Assembly: GCA_948474755.1 (NCBI GenBank)
Contig: CAOLHI010000148.1
Span: forward strand, 558,001-622,000
Direction: 5' to 3'
From: Ctenosaura bakeri
Lineage: Eukaryota; Chordata; Lepidosauria; Squamata; Iguanidae
DNA: 64,000 nucleotides
Shown here: positions 13,463-25,762 of the stretch, piece after piece
How positions within the stretch are numbered: position 1 is the stretch's first letter
Layout of the letters: every line of letters begins with the position of its first letter
Position numbers and translations under genes: made by a program
Notes under the pieces: generated by a model
Databases searched by the model: none
Told to the model about the DNA's origin: nothing
What the model saw: only the letters and a program-made list of their open reading frames with translations

Positions 13463-13922
13463 AATTCTATTTATATCCCACCTTCCCTTCAAAGAGGGTA
13501 CATTGTTCCTCTCCACATTTTCTTCTTACAATAACCCTATGAGGAAGATATAAACAACTCCTGTAGCACCTATAAGACTAGCTGAGAAAAAGAAATGTCT
13601 AGCATAAGTTTTCATGGTCTCCAGCCCACTTCATCAGACGGTCATCTGATGAAGTGGACTAGAATCCATGAAAGCTTAGCTAGAAATTTCTTTTTTCCCC
13701 CAGTTCATTATTGAGATGCTACAGAATCCCTTTATATCTTTTTAAGCAGAAACAGGCTAACGCAGCTGTGTCTTTGAATACTACTCCTATTAGATAGATG
13801 TCGGTTGAGAGAAAGTGACTGGCCTTTGCTCATCCAGTGAGCTTCATGAGTGAATAGAGATTTTCGATCCAGGTTTCTTTTGCTCCAGATGAACCTCTGT
13901 CTATTAAACCATGCTGACTGTC
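13463..13922 (-). mobile_element. MIR-like SINE split by a palindromic insertion
   Basis: The left part (about 13463-13554) has the reversed tail ctatttatatcccacc and the block ataaccctatgaggaag. The right part (about 13790-13922) resumes with gagagaaagtgactggcc and the reversed tRNA-like head. The same element runs uninterrupted at 5715-5920. The break is filled by the element listed at 13555-13789. Confidence 0.6.
13555..13789. mobile_element. palindromic interspersed repeat inserted in a SINE
   Basis: The core at about 13605-13678 is a near-perfect hairpin built on cccacttcatcaga and its inverse tctgatgaagtgg. The outer arms are taagttttcatgg and ccatgaaagctta. It starts caactcctgtagcacct and ends with an aacaggctaacgcagctgtg block. 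This organisation is common in reptile genomes, but I cannot give a firm family name. Confidence 0.6.
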
Positions 13923-15888
13923 CTGCCATTGCTTCTAATCTGGCAGGTAATATTTTCATATTATCTACTGGCATGATCTAAAGTCACCTAGCTGTAAGCA
14001 AGATATGTATAAACACAGCCAACTAACTCCTTGTTTCCTATAGCTGCCTGGCACAGATATGCAGTGTACTTTGGAAGGAAGCCTAACATAGGTATGGGTA
14101 TGTTTCCCTCCTTTCCCATCCACCCCATCCAGAGGGAAAAGATCATAGAACTAGTGAAACGAATAAAGTATATTATCATGTATATTTCAGTGTCTTCATA
14201 TTGTGCCTACATTCACCAATATGTTGTTCATTGAGCTATTTCAAGGCACAAGGTTTCTTTATTTACTCTGATATCAGTGCTGTATCAAATAGAAAGACTT
14301 TGATGTTGATTTTGATGAAGTATGCTGTTCTTTTAAAGCAACAGGCAGTATGTTGTGCTTTTAAAACATTTTCTTTTCTATTTTTTTTTTTTTTTTTTTT
14401 TTTGCAGTTCCTTATCTCATTATAATGCAGTACATGTCTCGTATAAAATGATCTATGAAGTATGGAACTTAAGGATCTTCCTTGCATAATCATATGTGCC
14501 CCATTAAACTCTGCAAAATATGCATTGTAAGTATATGCTGTTAATAGACTGGCTTGCTCTTTCTGTTTTCTCTTTTGAAAAATGAAGGGTTCTTCAATAA
14601 GCCATCAGTGATTCTACTAATGTTTTGGCCATTAATTCACATGCAACCTCCTGTGCTTCTTCGTCTTAAGGCAAACTGCAAGATGATGATGCTCTTTGGC
14701 CTTCAGAGAAAAGGGAGCAGAAAATCAATCAGTGTCAGCACACTGAAAAAAAGAGAGATTTTTTTTTCCTTTAAAAAATTATTGTTGAAATTAGAACAGA
14801 AGTAACCACAAACAGCTTAAAAAGAACTAGAGGTAACAGCAAAATCTGCCACTGAATCTGTTGGCACTGAATTTTTCCTGTTCTAAAGGGATCAGCATCC
14901 TAGACTGCCTTCTCTGTAAAGAATCTGTGGCCCTCAAAACGTATGGAGATATTTATGTATGTACCTCTGGAAAACACGATCTTACTTTTAAAAGCAATAG
15001 AAGATGATAAAGAGATACAAATGAAGGAGAAAAACAAAACACATTTTTGTGTATAGAAGTGTGCATCAGTGGCTTTGTATTTGTTTGATTTGTAGCAAAA
15101 TGTTATTATTATGTATTTTATTTTCACTAGAGTGAAAAAAATAGCCAGAAAGACCAGATTGTGGATGATGGAGTGAATGAGAGCATGAAACCTGCTGAAA
15201 CACATGTGAGTCAAATTATGTTTGATTCATACATCAATGGCTATAAGTATAACATAGAAATTGATTGATATGCAAGTATTTGGGCATGCCAATAAACGTG
15301 AAGGACAAAGGTTACAAAATAACACATGTGATCTAAAGGAAATACAAAAATACAGAATAAACAAAGGGAACCAATATAGGCTAAGAACCTTCTAAGCATG
15401 AACGGCAAAAAAATTTCACTGGGGTTTTGTAGGGATTGCAAAATTCCAACACTAGACTCCAGAGTGGTCAGATTTCTCTTCTAATAAGATGATACAGCTG
15501 TCACCTTGCATCTTTATCATTGCTGTTGTTCTTACAAGTGATTGTAATGCCCCTGACATACTGGAAACTATAGATAGCCCATAACACTTGGACCCAGGTA
15601 ATGGTCAGCCCTCGCTGTGACATGCAAACACATTTCCTCATCAAGATTGTTCACACATGGTTACATACAATTTAATTTTTCTATACTTGTTTACTGAATT
15701 TTTGGGCCTGGTTTATTCATCCAGCAAAATGATGGGATGGAATGAATTGCAGCAATTGCAACTACTGAAGGTGGGCATTGTTTTAAGTTTTCCCAATTGT
15801 AAAATAATAACATTTAATTCTTCCAAGTAAAAAAGCCAGCAGATCAGACAGATTACATATGGCACTGCTTTTTGACTTGCAGGGTACT
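13923..15888. other. unassigned DNA, no gene
   Basis: Contains an uninterrupted poly-T run (about 14382-14403) that causes poly-F and poly-K artefact frames. The stretch 14520-14700 is free of recognised repeats and could be unique sequence. No coding signal. Confidence 0.45.
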
Positions 15889-15960
15889 TCTTTTCTTTTC
15901 TTTTCTTTTCTTTTCTTTTCTTTTCTTTTCTTTTCTTTTCTTTTCTTTTCTTTTCTTTTC
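15889..15960. repeat. (CTTTT)n microsatellite
   Basis: About fourteen perfect cttttt/tcttt-type pentamers over roughly 70 bp. A pure polypyrimidine strand with mirror symmetry. It explains the SFLFFSFLFF artefact frame. Confidence 0.95.
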
Positions 15961-18163
15961 ATACCAGGGCATGTGGAAACCTGGGACGCTCCATCTTCAT
16001 TATTCTGAAAGTGGTAGAGTGCATTCTACCATCAAAGAACTCTGCAGCCTTTTGGCTTTATTTTGCTGCTTGAATAAACCAGACCTTGATGTATGTTGAA
16101 TGTCTGTATTTCATTGAGAAGTACTACTTCTGAAGTCAAACATAGCAAAACTAAGTCTCTGTTTATAGTGCTATATCTATGGTGATTCATTCCCGAATCA
16201 TACGGCCTTAATCAAGTGATGAACATGTACATGAAAAGTCAACTCAGCAGCAGTAGCAGTGAAGGGTATACTTAACAAAAGGGGGAAGCTGGTGGCTTCC
16301 GTGTCAATGTGGTCCTGAGCCTTAAGGGGGATATCAGGGGTGCTGTATCCTGCCTCCAAATAGATTCAACATCTTAGATAGAACTTTGAAAGTTTGGACT
16401 AAAAGCTGGACAGGATTCACCACCCAATTGACATGGAAGCCAGCAGTCACCATGGGATGGGTGAAGTTTCTCCAGCATAACTTCTGAAGAAAATCCAGTA
16501 TAGGAAGGTGATGGGACTTTGTCTAGATACAAAGGTACAGCAACTCTTGCTAAATCTAAACAGGCCTGAATCTGGTCAAGGCTTGAACAGGAAGCTGCTG
16601 TGAGTTCCATCACAGAAGTGAGACATAAACGTAATTAATACATGTTGTGCAATTTGCATTAGTAAGGCCAATAATGAAGAAAAATCCAATTGGCATCTGC
16701 AGGAATCCTCAAGTTACATTGTACAATTGAAACTAACTATTTTTATACTTGTGCCACTGAAAGTAGCTATTTTTAGCAGAGCATGATCTTCCTTAGGCTA
16801 TAGCTTACTCCTGAACATCTGAGCCCCAAAGAATAGAATGGAGATACATTATCAGAGACACTACTGTTCCAAACTGTTCCATATTTTAGAAATTTTGTTG
16901 AAGCAGTCCTTTGTGGAATACATGCTCGAACATGAAGGAAAAATTCTGACAAAGAAAATAAATGAAAATGTTTGATCAGGTGTCATTTCTTTTTTTAAAA
17001 AAAAAAATCCAACATCATGATGTTCTCTTATACAAGTTCTACCAAAGTATGCTTCCCTTAGAAATTATCTGGTATCTATGACAAAAACTAGAGCAACTAT
17101 GATTTAGGAATTGTTGACGCTTGTATAGTGTTGTTGCATACTAGCCAAATGCCTGTCATTTATGATGGGAAGCTTGGGTTATTGTAATGAATTTATATAG
17201 TGGGATGCATTTCTGTACATTCTGCACACAGAGGTGTGTTGCGCACACACATATGCACACACATAAAAGTTGAGATCTCTGTTGCTGTGGGATGGTTTGT
17301 CCAGTGTTAGTGATGCAGAACATTCTTGCAGTGCAAATTTATCCCAAACACTGCACTTTTTTTCTTTCCAGCACAGCAGGTGTAATCCAGGGAGGCAAGA
17401 CTGTGCATTTCCCAAGTTTCCAAACCAGCACAGGGTCCCCTGCCCAAACAGTGATACTATTTATAGTTTGGACAGAGTGTATAAAAGAATCACCCTAAGA
17501 TAAATGTCAGTGTGCATGTTAGAGGAATGCTAAAAATACCACACTTGAGGGCCACTAAAATCCTGCTGCCTGCACTGCTTCATAGGAATGAACTGTAGCA
17601 TTCAGTTACAGGGAGAGCAGGCTGATGCTCAGGACAAACCCTGGATGGTGATCAGAACTTGGAGGGAACATATTGATTAATTCCTTAATCATTTAATTCA
17701 TTGTTTTTTCTAGTGATCAAGTGGATGTCTTTCCCTCTCACTTTCAGTTAAAAAAAGGAATGCCAGTTGCAGGAGAAGAAATAATAAACTGGAAGAAATG
17801 TGTCTCATGGCTGCATGATTTCTTTAGTTAAAAGACTACGGGAGGTGGGGGAAAGAGAATTTTCTGGAACCCTGGTCAGAAAGCTGGGTGTATGGAACAG
17901 AAAAAGAGAAAAAATTGGTAAAGAAGAAAAGAGAAGGGAAAAGAAGAAATGGATTAGTCTTGGGATGAGAGACCTTTCAAAATGTCCTCCTCCATGAAAT
18001 GGCCCACCATGTCCCACAGACTGGAAATGCTCAATATTCCTTCCAGCCCTGAAGAAAAGGGGTGCCAGGGATTGCAGTAACCACTGGACCATTGGATTGA
18101 TCTCTCATGTAATCTCTCATATAAGAGTTTCACTGGGTGTGGAGCAAGAAAGGTAATACACAA
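15961..18163. other. unassigned DNA, no gene
   Basis: No supported coding region. A short (CA)n-like patch (about 17237-17260) and a purine-rich stretch (17900-17950) are the only simple features. Confidence 0.45.
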
Positions 18164-19322
18164 AACTGAAGTTTAAAAAGGAAGAGGCATTAGGGATCAT
18201 ATTTCAAACATATGTTGAATAATGGGGTATACCAAAGAATTTCAGAAGAAAAGCATCTTTGTTTTAAAGATTATAGCAAAGCCCTTGATTGTGCAGATCA
18301 TGAAAAGCTATGGATCACTTTTAAAGAAATGGGTACGCCACAACACTGAATTGTCCTGATGCATAATCTGTACTCAGGATAAGAGGCTACCATCAAGACG
18401 GAATATAGAGAAACAAAATGGTTCCCAGCTGGCAAGGAAGTAAGACAAGGCTCCATTTTATCACTTATCTGTTTAACTTGTATGCTGAACATATCATATG
18501 TAAAGCAGGATTACACTCAGAGGAAGGAAGTGTGAAAATTGGAGGGAGGAAAATCAACAATTTAAGCTATGCAAATGTCACCATACTACTTGCAGAAAAC
18601 AGCAGAGACTTAGAACAATTACTGAACAAAGTCAAGGAAGAAAGTACAAAGGCAAGTTTGCAATTGAACATTAAGAAAACAAAAATAATGACCACAGATA
18701 ATTTACATAAACCTTAAAGTAGACAATGAAGGCACTGAAATAGTCAAAGATTTTCAATATTTTGACTCAGTTAAAAATCAAAATGGAGACCATGGTCAAG
18801 AAATCAGAAACCTGGGACTTGAAAGGGCAGCTATAAAGAAACTGGACAAGATTGTCAAATGTCAAGATATATCATTAAATACTAAGGTCAGGATCGTCCA
18901 CAACATCATATTTCTGATTTCTACCTATACTTGTGAAAGTTGGACAGCAAAGAAAGTTGTTATGAAGAAAATCAACTCATTTGAAATGTGGATGCAAGGT
19001 CAATGAATACCATGGACTGATAAAAAACAAAACAAAACAAATGAATGGTATTTGAACAAATCAAGCCTGAACTCATCCTAGAAGTCAGGATGATTAGACT
19101 ACAGTACTTTGGACAGATTGTGAGAAAACATGGCTGAGCAGAAAAGAAAGTAATGCTTGGTAAGGTAGAAGGCAGTATGATAAGAGGAAGACTGCATTAC
19201 AGGTGGATAGACTCAGTCAAGGAAACCACAGCCCTGACTCTGCAAGACCTGAGAAGGGCTGTTGGCAATAGCGTGACTTGCATATCTCTCATTCATAGGG
19301 TTGCTATAAGTTAAAGTTGGCA
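18164..19322 (+). mobile_element. BovB (RTE-clade) LINE, 5'-truncated
   Basis: The sequence carries the central and C-terminal half of a BovB reverse transcriptase, recognisable from pieces such as SPYLFNLYAEHI-like (here ITYLFNLYAEHI), KIGGRKINNL, LLNKVKEES and LNIKKTKIM. It ends with a BovB-type stretch (gttgctataagttaaagttgg) that is the parent of the Sauria SINE tail. Multiple stops and frameshifts split the frame, and a (AAAAC)n patch at about 19022-19044 interrupts the 3' coding part. BovB LINEs are abundant in squamates and supply the reverse transcriptase used by Sauria SINEs. This copy is dead. Confidence 0.9.
18418..18717 (+). pseudogene. BovB reverse transcriptase palm fragment
   Basis: The longest open piece (99 codons) of the BovB relic covers the palm domain. 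The active-site box, normally YADD in this clade, reads YANV at residues 51-54, so both catalytic aspartates are lost. Upstream, the KAFDCVDH-type motif is still visible in another frame near 18270-18300 (codons for AKPLIVQIMK in the shifted reading). Neighbouring frames hold the rest of the domain. The fragment cannot encode an active enzyme. Confidence 0.85.
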
Positions 19323-19325
19323 TGT

Positions 19326-19527
19326 GCCACTTTCCCAACTACACTGTTATAGTGTTATTATTCCACTTTCAGCACCCTATGGAATTCTGGGGTTTGCAGT
19401 TTACGGAGGGGCCTTTAGAATTCTCAGCCAGAGAGCTCTTTGGCCTGAGTAAGCTATCAACTCCAGAATTCCAGAGGATATTGAAAGTGGAATAATAGCA
19501 CTATAACAGTGTAGTGCAGAAATGGCC
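19326..19527. mobile_element. palindromic MITE, family 1, copy 1
   Basis: A 200-bp near-palindrome. The left arm reads acactgttatagtgttatta then ttccactttc; the right arm is its inverse (gaaagtggaataatagcac then tataacagtgta). The core has attctggggtttgcagttta and an inverted partner. Further copies lie at 30373, 43575, 53091 and 55347, with a fragment at 37854. Terminal gccatttctgcac-type ends suggest a non-autonomous DNA transposon. It begins directly after the BovB end. Confidence 0.8.
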
Positions 19528-20809
19528 TTGGTAACAATGAACAACAGCAATGGAACAGAAAATGTTTGGAATCTTCCAAGAGGGCAGAGAGAGAGGATTG
19601 TACTAAGCTTTTCTTCTTCTAGTGACTAAGTTCTGGGCTGGTGTTTTATAGTATAATATATTATTGTTGTATATTATATTTTATAGTACAATATACAATT
19701 GTTATATACTATATTTGGACCTTTTCAGAGTCCCTTCAGCCCGAACATATCCTGAATCTATTATATTCTGGGCAGGTTTCTATTGTATATTATAGTAATA
19801 TAATATTTCTTGGTGTGAGCGGCAATGAACCTCAATGCAATTCTCTAGTGCTAGTCACTTGGTTAAATAAATGTTTTGGCTTCTCCTTCCCTCTCTCTTT
19901 CCCCACATTTCCCATTCTTTTTTTTTATCCACCTCTTCCTCCTCCTCACCTATTTTTTCCTTCCCCATCCTCTTTTAATTATACATTAAAGATAAGATAG
20001 GGATAGATAAGAGCAAGCTTGTTAGATATTTTATTATTATTTTTTTAAAAAAAAGATGCCACAAATTGTATTTGGCTTCCCTGGCTCTCTTCTGCATGCA
20101 GAACCTATGCTCTCCCACTGATCCTTGCAGATCTTTTGAGACCGCAGTTCTTGACTGGGAGGAGGGAATAAAAAATGATGCAGTGACTTAATTGGGCAGT
20201 AAAATATTCTATGTATGCAGAGTTTCTTAAAAATTTCAGATAAAGAATTCTCCACTCTTGATTTGATCAATCTTTGTAGCTATCCCCTTATTGCTATACT
20301 TGGAGGGTGTCTGTCCTCTCAAACTGAAATAAACCACTTTCTGTTAACCTTCAATAAGCAAGGCATTTGAAGAGTAAGTGAAGTGTACATGTTGGTGGTG
20401 TGGAAAGAAAAGAGATGAGATCCCCTGCTTTGGAACAGCCTTTACCACCCTGACAGTTCCCAGACATGCTGGACTCCCACCATGCCCAGGCAACCATCTT
20501 ATTAAAGACTTTCTAGTCAATGGGAGTAGGATTCCAGGATGGAATTAGGTACATTTAAAAGGACAAAACAGCCGTTTTGAAAGAACCAGTGACAAAATTT
20601 ATTTGCCAAGTTTCATGCCATGCTCCATAAATCTCATGCCCCATACTAACAGTCTAAAAAAAGTTAATTAATAGTAACTTAAGGAACTAAAAAATTCAAT
20701 TATTAGTATTTACCTGATGAATCCAACTTTTGATGTATAACATTACCAAATTAATTTTCAAACCCAATGTTCCAAGGTCTGAAGGGAACTAAACCTGCTT
20801 ATGCCTTTG
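19528..20809. other. unassigned DNA, no gene
   Basis: Contains AT-rich tatattatattttatag repeats (19640-19720), which can form local hairpins, and a pyrimidine-rich stretch (19880-19975). No coding or RNA gene signal. Confidence 0.45.
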
Positions 20810-20915
20810 CTAACAGAGTTTGGAAAACTCACTTTTTGAACTATAATTCCCCAAATGCTCCTTTCAACATGACCACTGGTTTCTGGGTGTCATAGTCCAA
20901 AAAAATTAATATTCA
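20810..20915. mobile_element. hairpin-type MITE ('gaactataattcccca' copy)
   Basis: The left half contains actttttgaactataattcc and the right half contains ttctgggtgtcatagtcca, its inverse, about a ccactgg centre. Same family layout as 24772-24857. Confidence 0.6.
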
Positions 20916-21261
20916 TAATCTTTCCAGCCTCTACTTTGGTGCTACTAGCGGCCCATCCTATCAACTATCAGGTCTGTTTCCAGCTACATAGAACTGTTGT
21001 GAGTTCTTTTTCTTGGTCAAAAGAAGATGCAGTGGAATGTTAGGACAGTGTCATAGGATGCTGAACGCTAGGTTATCTACATGGGGAGGCAATCAGAAAA
21101 GAAAAAGGCACCTTTGTATTAAGGTTTTTCCTCTCAAACAGAAACAAAATTCTTCTTTTTCAGAGAAGATGACTTATTTTCAGAATCACATCAAGTTACT
21201 TTAGAGACCTGATATACAGTTCCATATGTGACATAATTTGCTTAACTGAAGTAATTTGAAG

Positions 21262-22727
21262 TGATTCCTTTTCTTTGAGAAATCTTGGAGGACAGGAGAA
21301 GTTCCAGCAGACTGGAAGAGAGCAAATGTTATCCCCATCTTCAAGAAGGGAAAAAAAGAGGACCCAAATAATTATCACCCAGTCAGCCTGACAGCAGTAC
21401 CCAGAAAGATCCTGGAGCAGATCATTAAGCAGTCAGTTTCTAATCATTTAGAAAGCAACGCGGTAATCACGAGAAGTCAACATGGATTTCTCAAAAATAA
21501 GCCATGCCAGACTAATCTTATCTCTTTTTATGATAACTAGCTTGATAGATGAAGGGAATGCTGTGGATGTAACATATCTCGATTTCAGTAAGGCCTTTGA
21601 CAAAGTCCCCCATGACATTCTTGCAAAGAAGCTAGTAAAATGTGGGCTGGACAGGGCTACTGTTAGTTGGATTTGTAATTGGTTGACCGACCGAACCCAA
21701 AGGGTGATCACGAATGGCTGCTTTTCATCCTGGAGAGAAGTGACTAGTGGGGTGTCACAGGGTTCTGTCCTGGGCCCAGTGCTGTTCAACATTTTTATCA
21801 ATGACATGGATGAAGGAATAGAGGGCATGCTCATCAAATTTGCAGATGATACCAAATTGGGAGGGGTTGCTAATATGCCAGAGGACAGGATCAAAATTCA
21901 AAATGACCTGGATAGATTGGAGAGCTGGGCCAAGGCGAACAAAATGAAACTCAACAGAGAGAAGTGTAAGGTCCTGCACTTAGGTAGAAAAAAATGGAAT
22001 ACAGAATATAGGATGGGGGACACGTGGCTGGATAGCAGCATGTGTGAAAGTGATCTAGGAGTCTTCATAGACCACAAACTGAACATGAGTCAGCAGTGTG
22101 ATGCGGCAGCCAAGAAAGCCAATGCAATTCTCGGCTGCATCAATAGGAGTATGGTGTCTAGATCGAGGGAGGTACTGGTACCACTCTACTCTGCTTTGGT
22201 TAGACCCCATCTTGAATACTGTGTCCAGTTCTGGGCACCCCAATTCAAGAAGGATATTGACAAGCTGGAGCAAGTCCAGAGGAGGGCGACCAAAATGGTG
22301 AGAGGCCTGGAAGCCATGCCCTATGAGGATAGACTTAGAGAGCTGGGTATGTTTAGTCTGCAGAAGAGGAGGTTAAGAGGGGACATGTTAGCCATGTTTA
22401 AATATATGAAGGGATGCCATGTAAAGAAAGGAGACGGCTTGTTTTCTGCTGCTCCAGAGACCAGGACAAGGAGCAATGGATTCAAGCTGCAGGAAAGGAG
22501 ATTCCACCTGAACCTCAGGAAGAACTTACTGACAGTCAGGGCTGTCCGGCAGTGGAATCTGCTGCCTCGGAGTGTAGTGGAGTCTCCTTCCTTGGAGGTT
22601 TTTAAGCAGAGGCTTGATGGCCATCTGTCGGGATTGCTTTGAGGGTGTTCCTGCATGGCAGGAGGTTGGACTGGATGGCCTGTGTGGTCTCTTCCAACTC
22701 TAGATTTCTATGATTCTATGATTCTTT
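21262..22727 (+). mobile_element. CR1 LINE, 5'-truncated, 3' end complete
   Basis: This 1.47-kb copy starts inside ORF2 (translation GEVPADWKRANVIPIFKKG in the first frame) and runs to the typical CR1 3' end: a stop, a short UTR with ggttggactggatggcc, and terminal ttctatgattctatgattct. CR1 elements insert without poly-A, using such short tandem tails. The body is little decayed, with a single frameshift near 21540 and one long open frame after it, so this is the youngest-looking LINE copy in the window. Confidence 0.95.
21482..22642 (+). pseudogene. CR1 ORF2 reverse transcriptase C-terminal part
   Basis: A 386-codon open frame with the classic non-LTR reverse transcriptase order: YLDFSKAFDKVPH (residues 32-44), SGVSQGSVLGPVLFNIFIND (89-108), the FADDTKLGG active site (120-128), then AKANKMKLNREKCKVLHLG and the C-terminal PLYSALVRPHLEY block. 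The correct coding phase upstream (21262-21535, ending near ISFYDN) is in a different frame, so the annotated start is an artefact of a small indel near 21540. The endonuclease and N-terminal fingers are missing through 5' truncation. The enzyme would copy CR1 RNA at the nicked target in an intact element; this copy is inactive. Confidence 0.9.
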
Positions 22728-22859
22728 TAAAACAATGCGTCATTCATCTTTTCTTCTTCTTCATGTTAAAAAAACTAGTCATGGACATGTGGCTTAAAAA
22801 ACTAGGGTGTGTGAAGATAAAATATATTTTTCCCTGGTGGAATGCAACTGGGACATGTA

Positions 22860-22940
22860 TTATTACTACCACTGCTACTACTACTATTCTCCTCCTCCTC
22901 CTCCTCCTCCTCCTCCTCCTCTTTTTCTTCTTTATTTATA
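22860..22940. repeat. (TAC)n/(CTC)n compound microsatellite
   Basis: Imperfect tac/act units change into about twelve ctc/cct units and then T-rich DNA. Causes the poly-L artefact in one frame. Confidence 0.9.
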
Positions 22941-23820
22941 TCCTGCTTTTTTTTCCAGGTAGGGACTATATAGGTCCTTTGACATATTCCTCCAACTAGT
23001 CAGCTAAACTTAACTGCATTGAGAAGAAGCAACATTGACTCATTTATCTCAGTAACACTGACATGCCCCCATTTCTCTGTAACACCCCCCACAACTGCTC
23101 CCTTTCACAATGAAGTCCCAAAAAGGTAGATGAAAGGTCACATTTTGCAATGGCACGGAAGTGGATGCACACACCTTCTGTCTATTTTAGCTTAGCACTA
23201 ACCCTAAGTATTCCTGGGATTCATGAAGCATTTAACAACATAGTTCAGACCTCCCCCAAGACTTCCCCAGACTTCCCATCATTTCCAGTTAGCATAGCTG
23301 TTTCCCAATGGCCTTCTAAGTGACCATGGTGAGAGTCAACCTATCTGGAGGGAATCAGGTGAGGAAGCATGATAAAAGCTATTGCAGCTCCACTTTCCTT
23401 GCCTTTTTTTTTTTTTTTTGCTGTTTTGTTTTTAAGAAACAAACTCTTTCAGTATCTTGTTCAGCCTGCAGAGAAAGCCAGCTCTGGATTTGGAAAGTGT
23501 TTGCCTAAGGTCTGATAATTCAAAAGCAGTTAAATAATTAAAAGGTAGCAGCAGCAGCTTGTTATGACTTATGTCAATGGGTGGGAATGTGTTTCCATGT
23601 CATGAACATTAATCATATGCAACCTGGCTTTCAATTGTTACTTGAAGCTTGAATATTACCTCCACAGTTCGAACACTGCCTAAAGGAAAACAGAACCTAA
23701 TTAGTGCCAGGTTTCAGCTCCAGAGTTCAATATTCTCACCTCTTTTTCATAAACCTTTTGCTCTGTTTCCCCCTGGAATGAAAGTGAATTCTCAGATTGC
23801 ACTAAATGAATCTGGGTAGA
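22941..23820. other. unassigned DNA, no gene
   Basis: Contains a poly-T run at about 23404-23419. No gene or recognised element. Confidence 0.4.
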
Positions 23821-24356
23821 TACCGTATATCCTCATGTATAGGACGACTGGCGTATAAGATGACCCCCAACTTTTCCAGTAAAAATATAGAGTTTAGGAT
23901 ATACTCGCTGTATAAGACCACCCCTCTTCCAACTCACACCAAATAAAAATTAAAAAAACATCAGATTTGATTTCAATATGGTAATTTTAATTCAAAGGCT
24001 TATGACATGCAGGTACTTAGCAGGAAAACTGTCACTTATAAACATAAGGCTGTTTGTCATCAAACATGTAAACATAAAACAGTGCAAGTGGATTAAACTT
24101 TTCCTAATTCACTCTATAGCTTAAAAGAAGGACAAGACAATAAACCCATGGGAGCTGCGATGGCAGCAGAGGAGAGTTGCCTCAGCGGCGGGGGAGGGTG
24201 GGGAGTTGTTTTGGGGCAGGCGATGGCAGCGGCGGCAGAGGAGACTTGCCTCAGCGGTGGGGGCCGGTGTTTGGGCCGGCGTCTAAGACGACCCCCCAAC
24301 TTTTGAAAAGTTTTTTGGGGGTTAAAAAGTAGTCCTGTACATGAGGATATACAGTA
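23821..24356. mobile_element. MITE with 25-bp terminal inverted repeats and GC-rich core
   Basis: The left end taccgtatatcctcatgta and the right end (reverse complement tactgtatatcctcatgta) form terminal inverted repeats, matching in about 23 of 25 positions and flanked by a 2-bp AT or TA duplication. Inside, ggcgtataagatgaccccc (left) and ggcgtctaagacgacccc (right) are direct, not inverted, repeats. The core (about 24150-24270) is CGG-rich with a 63-bp tandem duplication built on ttgcctcagcgg. A related, decayed element lies at 32422-32712. The superfamily is uncertain. Confidence 0.8.
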
Positions 24357-24771
24357 TTTTCAACCCCATCAACAAGCTCATGAAATATTTTGCTTTTGCA
24401 GATGCAGTGCTGTCACAAAGCCAAGGCTGGCAGGGTTGAAGCACTGGGATTCTTTCATTAGCAAGACTGATGATGTCATCTACCACCTCCTTCAGAAGAA
24501 TCATACTTCTGTAAAGTGTGTGTATGCAAGCACATGCAACACAACAGCATATAGATAGAGACCCATGCAACTGCCTTCAAGATTTCCTTGGGGGATGTGA
24601 AGGGACTGTCATGATGACTACTGACTCTCCCAAATTTATCACTACATGAGTACAACCATGAATGTATGGCTAAATCATGGTACATTGTGAGTGTTTTGGG
24701 GGCCAGAAATTTAACAATGGTGAGATCCTTCCCAAAGGGAGACCACAGTTGCTGATGCCTTCTATGGTGGT

Positions 24772-24857
24772 GACCCTTCAGATGTTGCGGAACTACAAAT
24801 CCCAGTTTTGCCTGTCCTTGCCAGGGCTTCTGGGAGTTGCAGTGTAACAACATCCAG
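24772..24857. mobile_element. hairpin-type MITE, 'cagatgttg...caacatc' copy
   Basis: The left arm ttcagatgttgcggaactac and the right arm gttgcagtgtaacaacatcc are inverted, with cccagttttg and cttctgggag also pairing. A compact, nearly complete member of the family also seen at 30618-30718. Confidence 0.7.
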
Positions 24858-25741
24858 CAGGCTGCTCTGTTCCTATCGTTGCTGTTACATTTTGGTAGAG
24901 GGAGGGAGAAGAACAGAGTTGTTGCTCCCCAGCGAGCAGGAATCTGGGCTCTTATTGCCTGGCTTTAAGTAATTTCAGTGAATGAGCTTAAAGGGAGTGG
25001 AAGGACATGTTCTTTGGAGTTGTGCTATGAGCTTTCTTTGTTTTTTTAATTTCAGACTTTGGAACTACCTGACTTGGTATATTGGACTATTTATCCAAAG
25101 AAGGTTCTGGGAGGTTGGAACATTTTTAGAATTATTTCTTGAATTTAGAAATAAGGTGAATTTGTGGGACAGTTCTTCAAGCAACTCTTGCATTGGTGCT
25201 TTGTTGGTACACTGAACTCAGGGGATGTGGTGTATGTGTGTGTGTGTTACCCAGTTTGGAATATGTTAGCATTGTTTTCTAGTTGCTTCTTTTAAAATGC
25301 AAATGTCTGCAAAGTTTATAATTGAGTTTGCACTATTCATCTTAAAAGTTAGCCCCATAGAACCCAAGAGACTGGCACACCTGCACATATAGATAACAGT
25401 TTTCCTTTCAAACTCCATTTAATATTAGTTTTCCTTAAAATTGTGCATGAGAAGCCCAAGATGATTTGAGCACCCTGTTATTCCAACAGAAGGAGGCTCT
25501 GTTAGAGGAAACTGTAAACCTTGCATTCAGCATCTACCTCCTGGAGTGCTGAATCACCTAGGCCAAACTCAGCATTTTTGGATCACACAGTGATCTGAAC
25601 AGTTGGGGCAGGGGGAGAAACTTTATTTCAGTGTTGCTGAAAATGCTTTTTTGGAAAAAGAGCTTTTTATCTATTTTACTGTGGGTTTGCAATTTGAAGA
25701 TATAAATTTGAAGATACAAAGATTCCATAGAATTATATAGA
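24858..25741. other. unassigned DNA, no gene
   Basis: Only a short (TG)n patch near 25230-25248. No gene seen. Confidence 0.4.
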
Positions 25742-25762
25742 ATAATAATAATAATAATAATA

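Noticed and set aside
15889..15960. hydrophobic SFLFF repeat peptide
   Set aside because: It is only the translation of a (CTTTT)n microsatellite.
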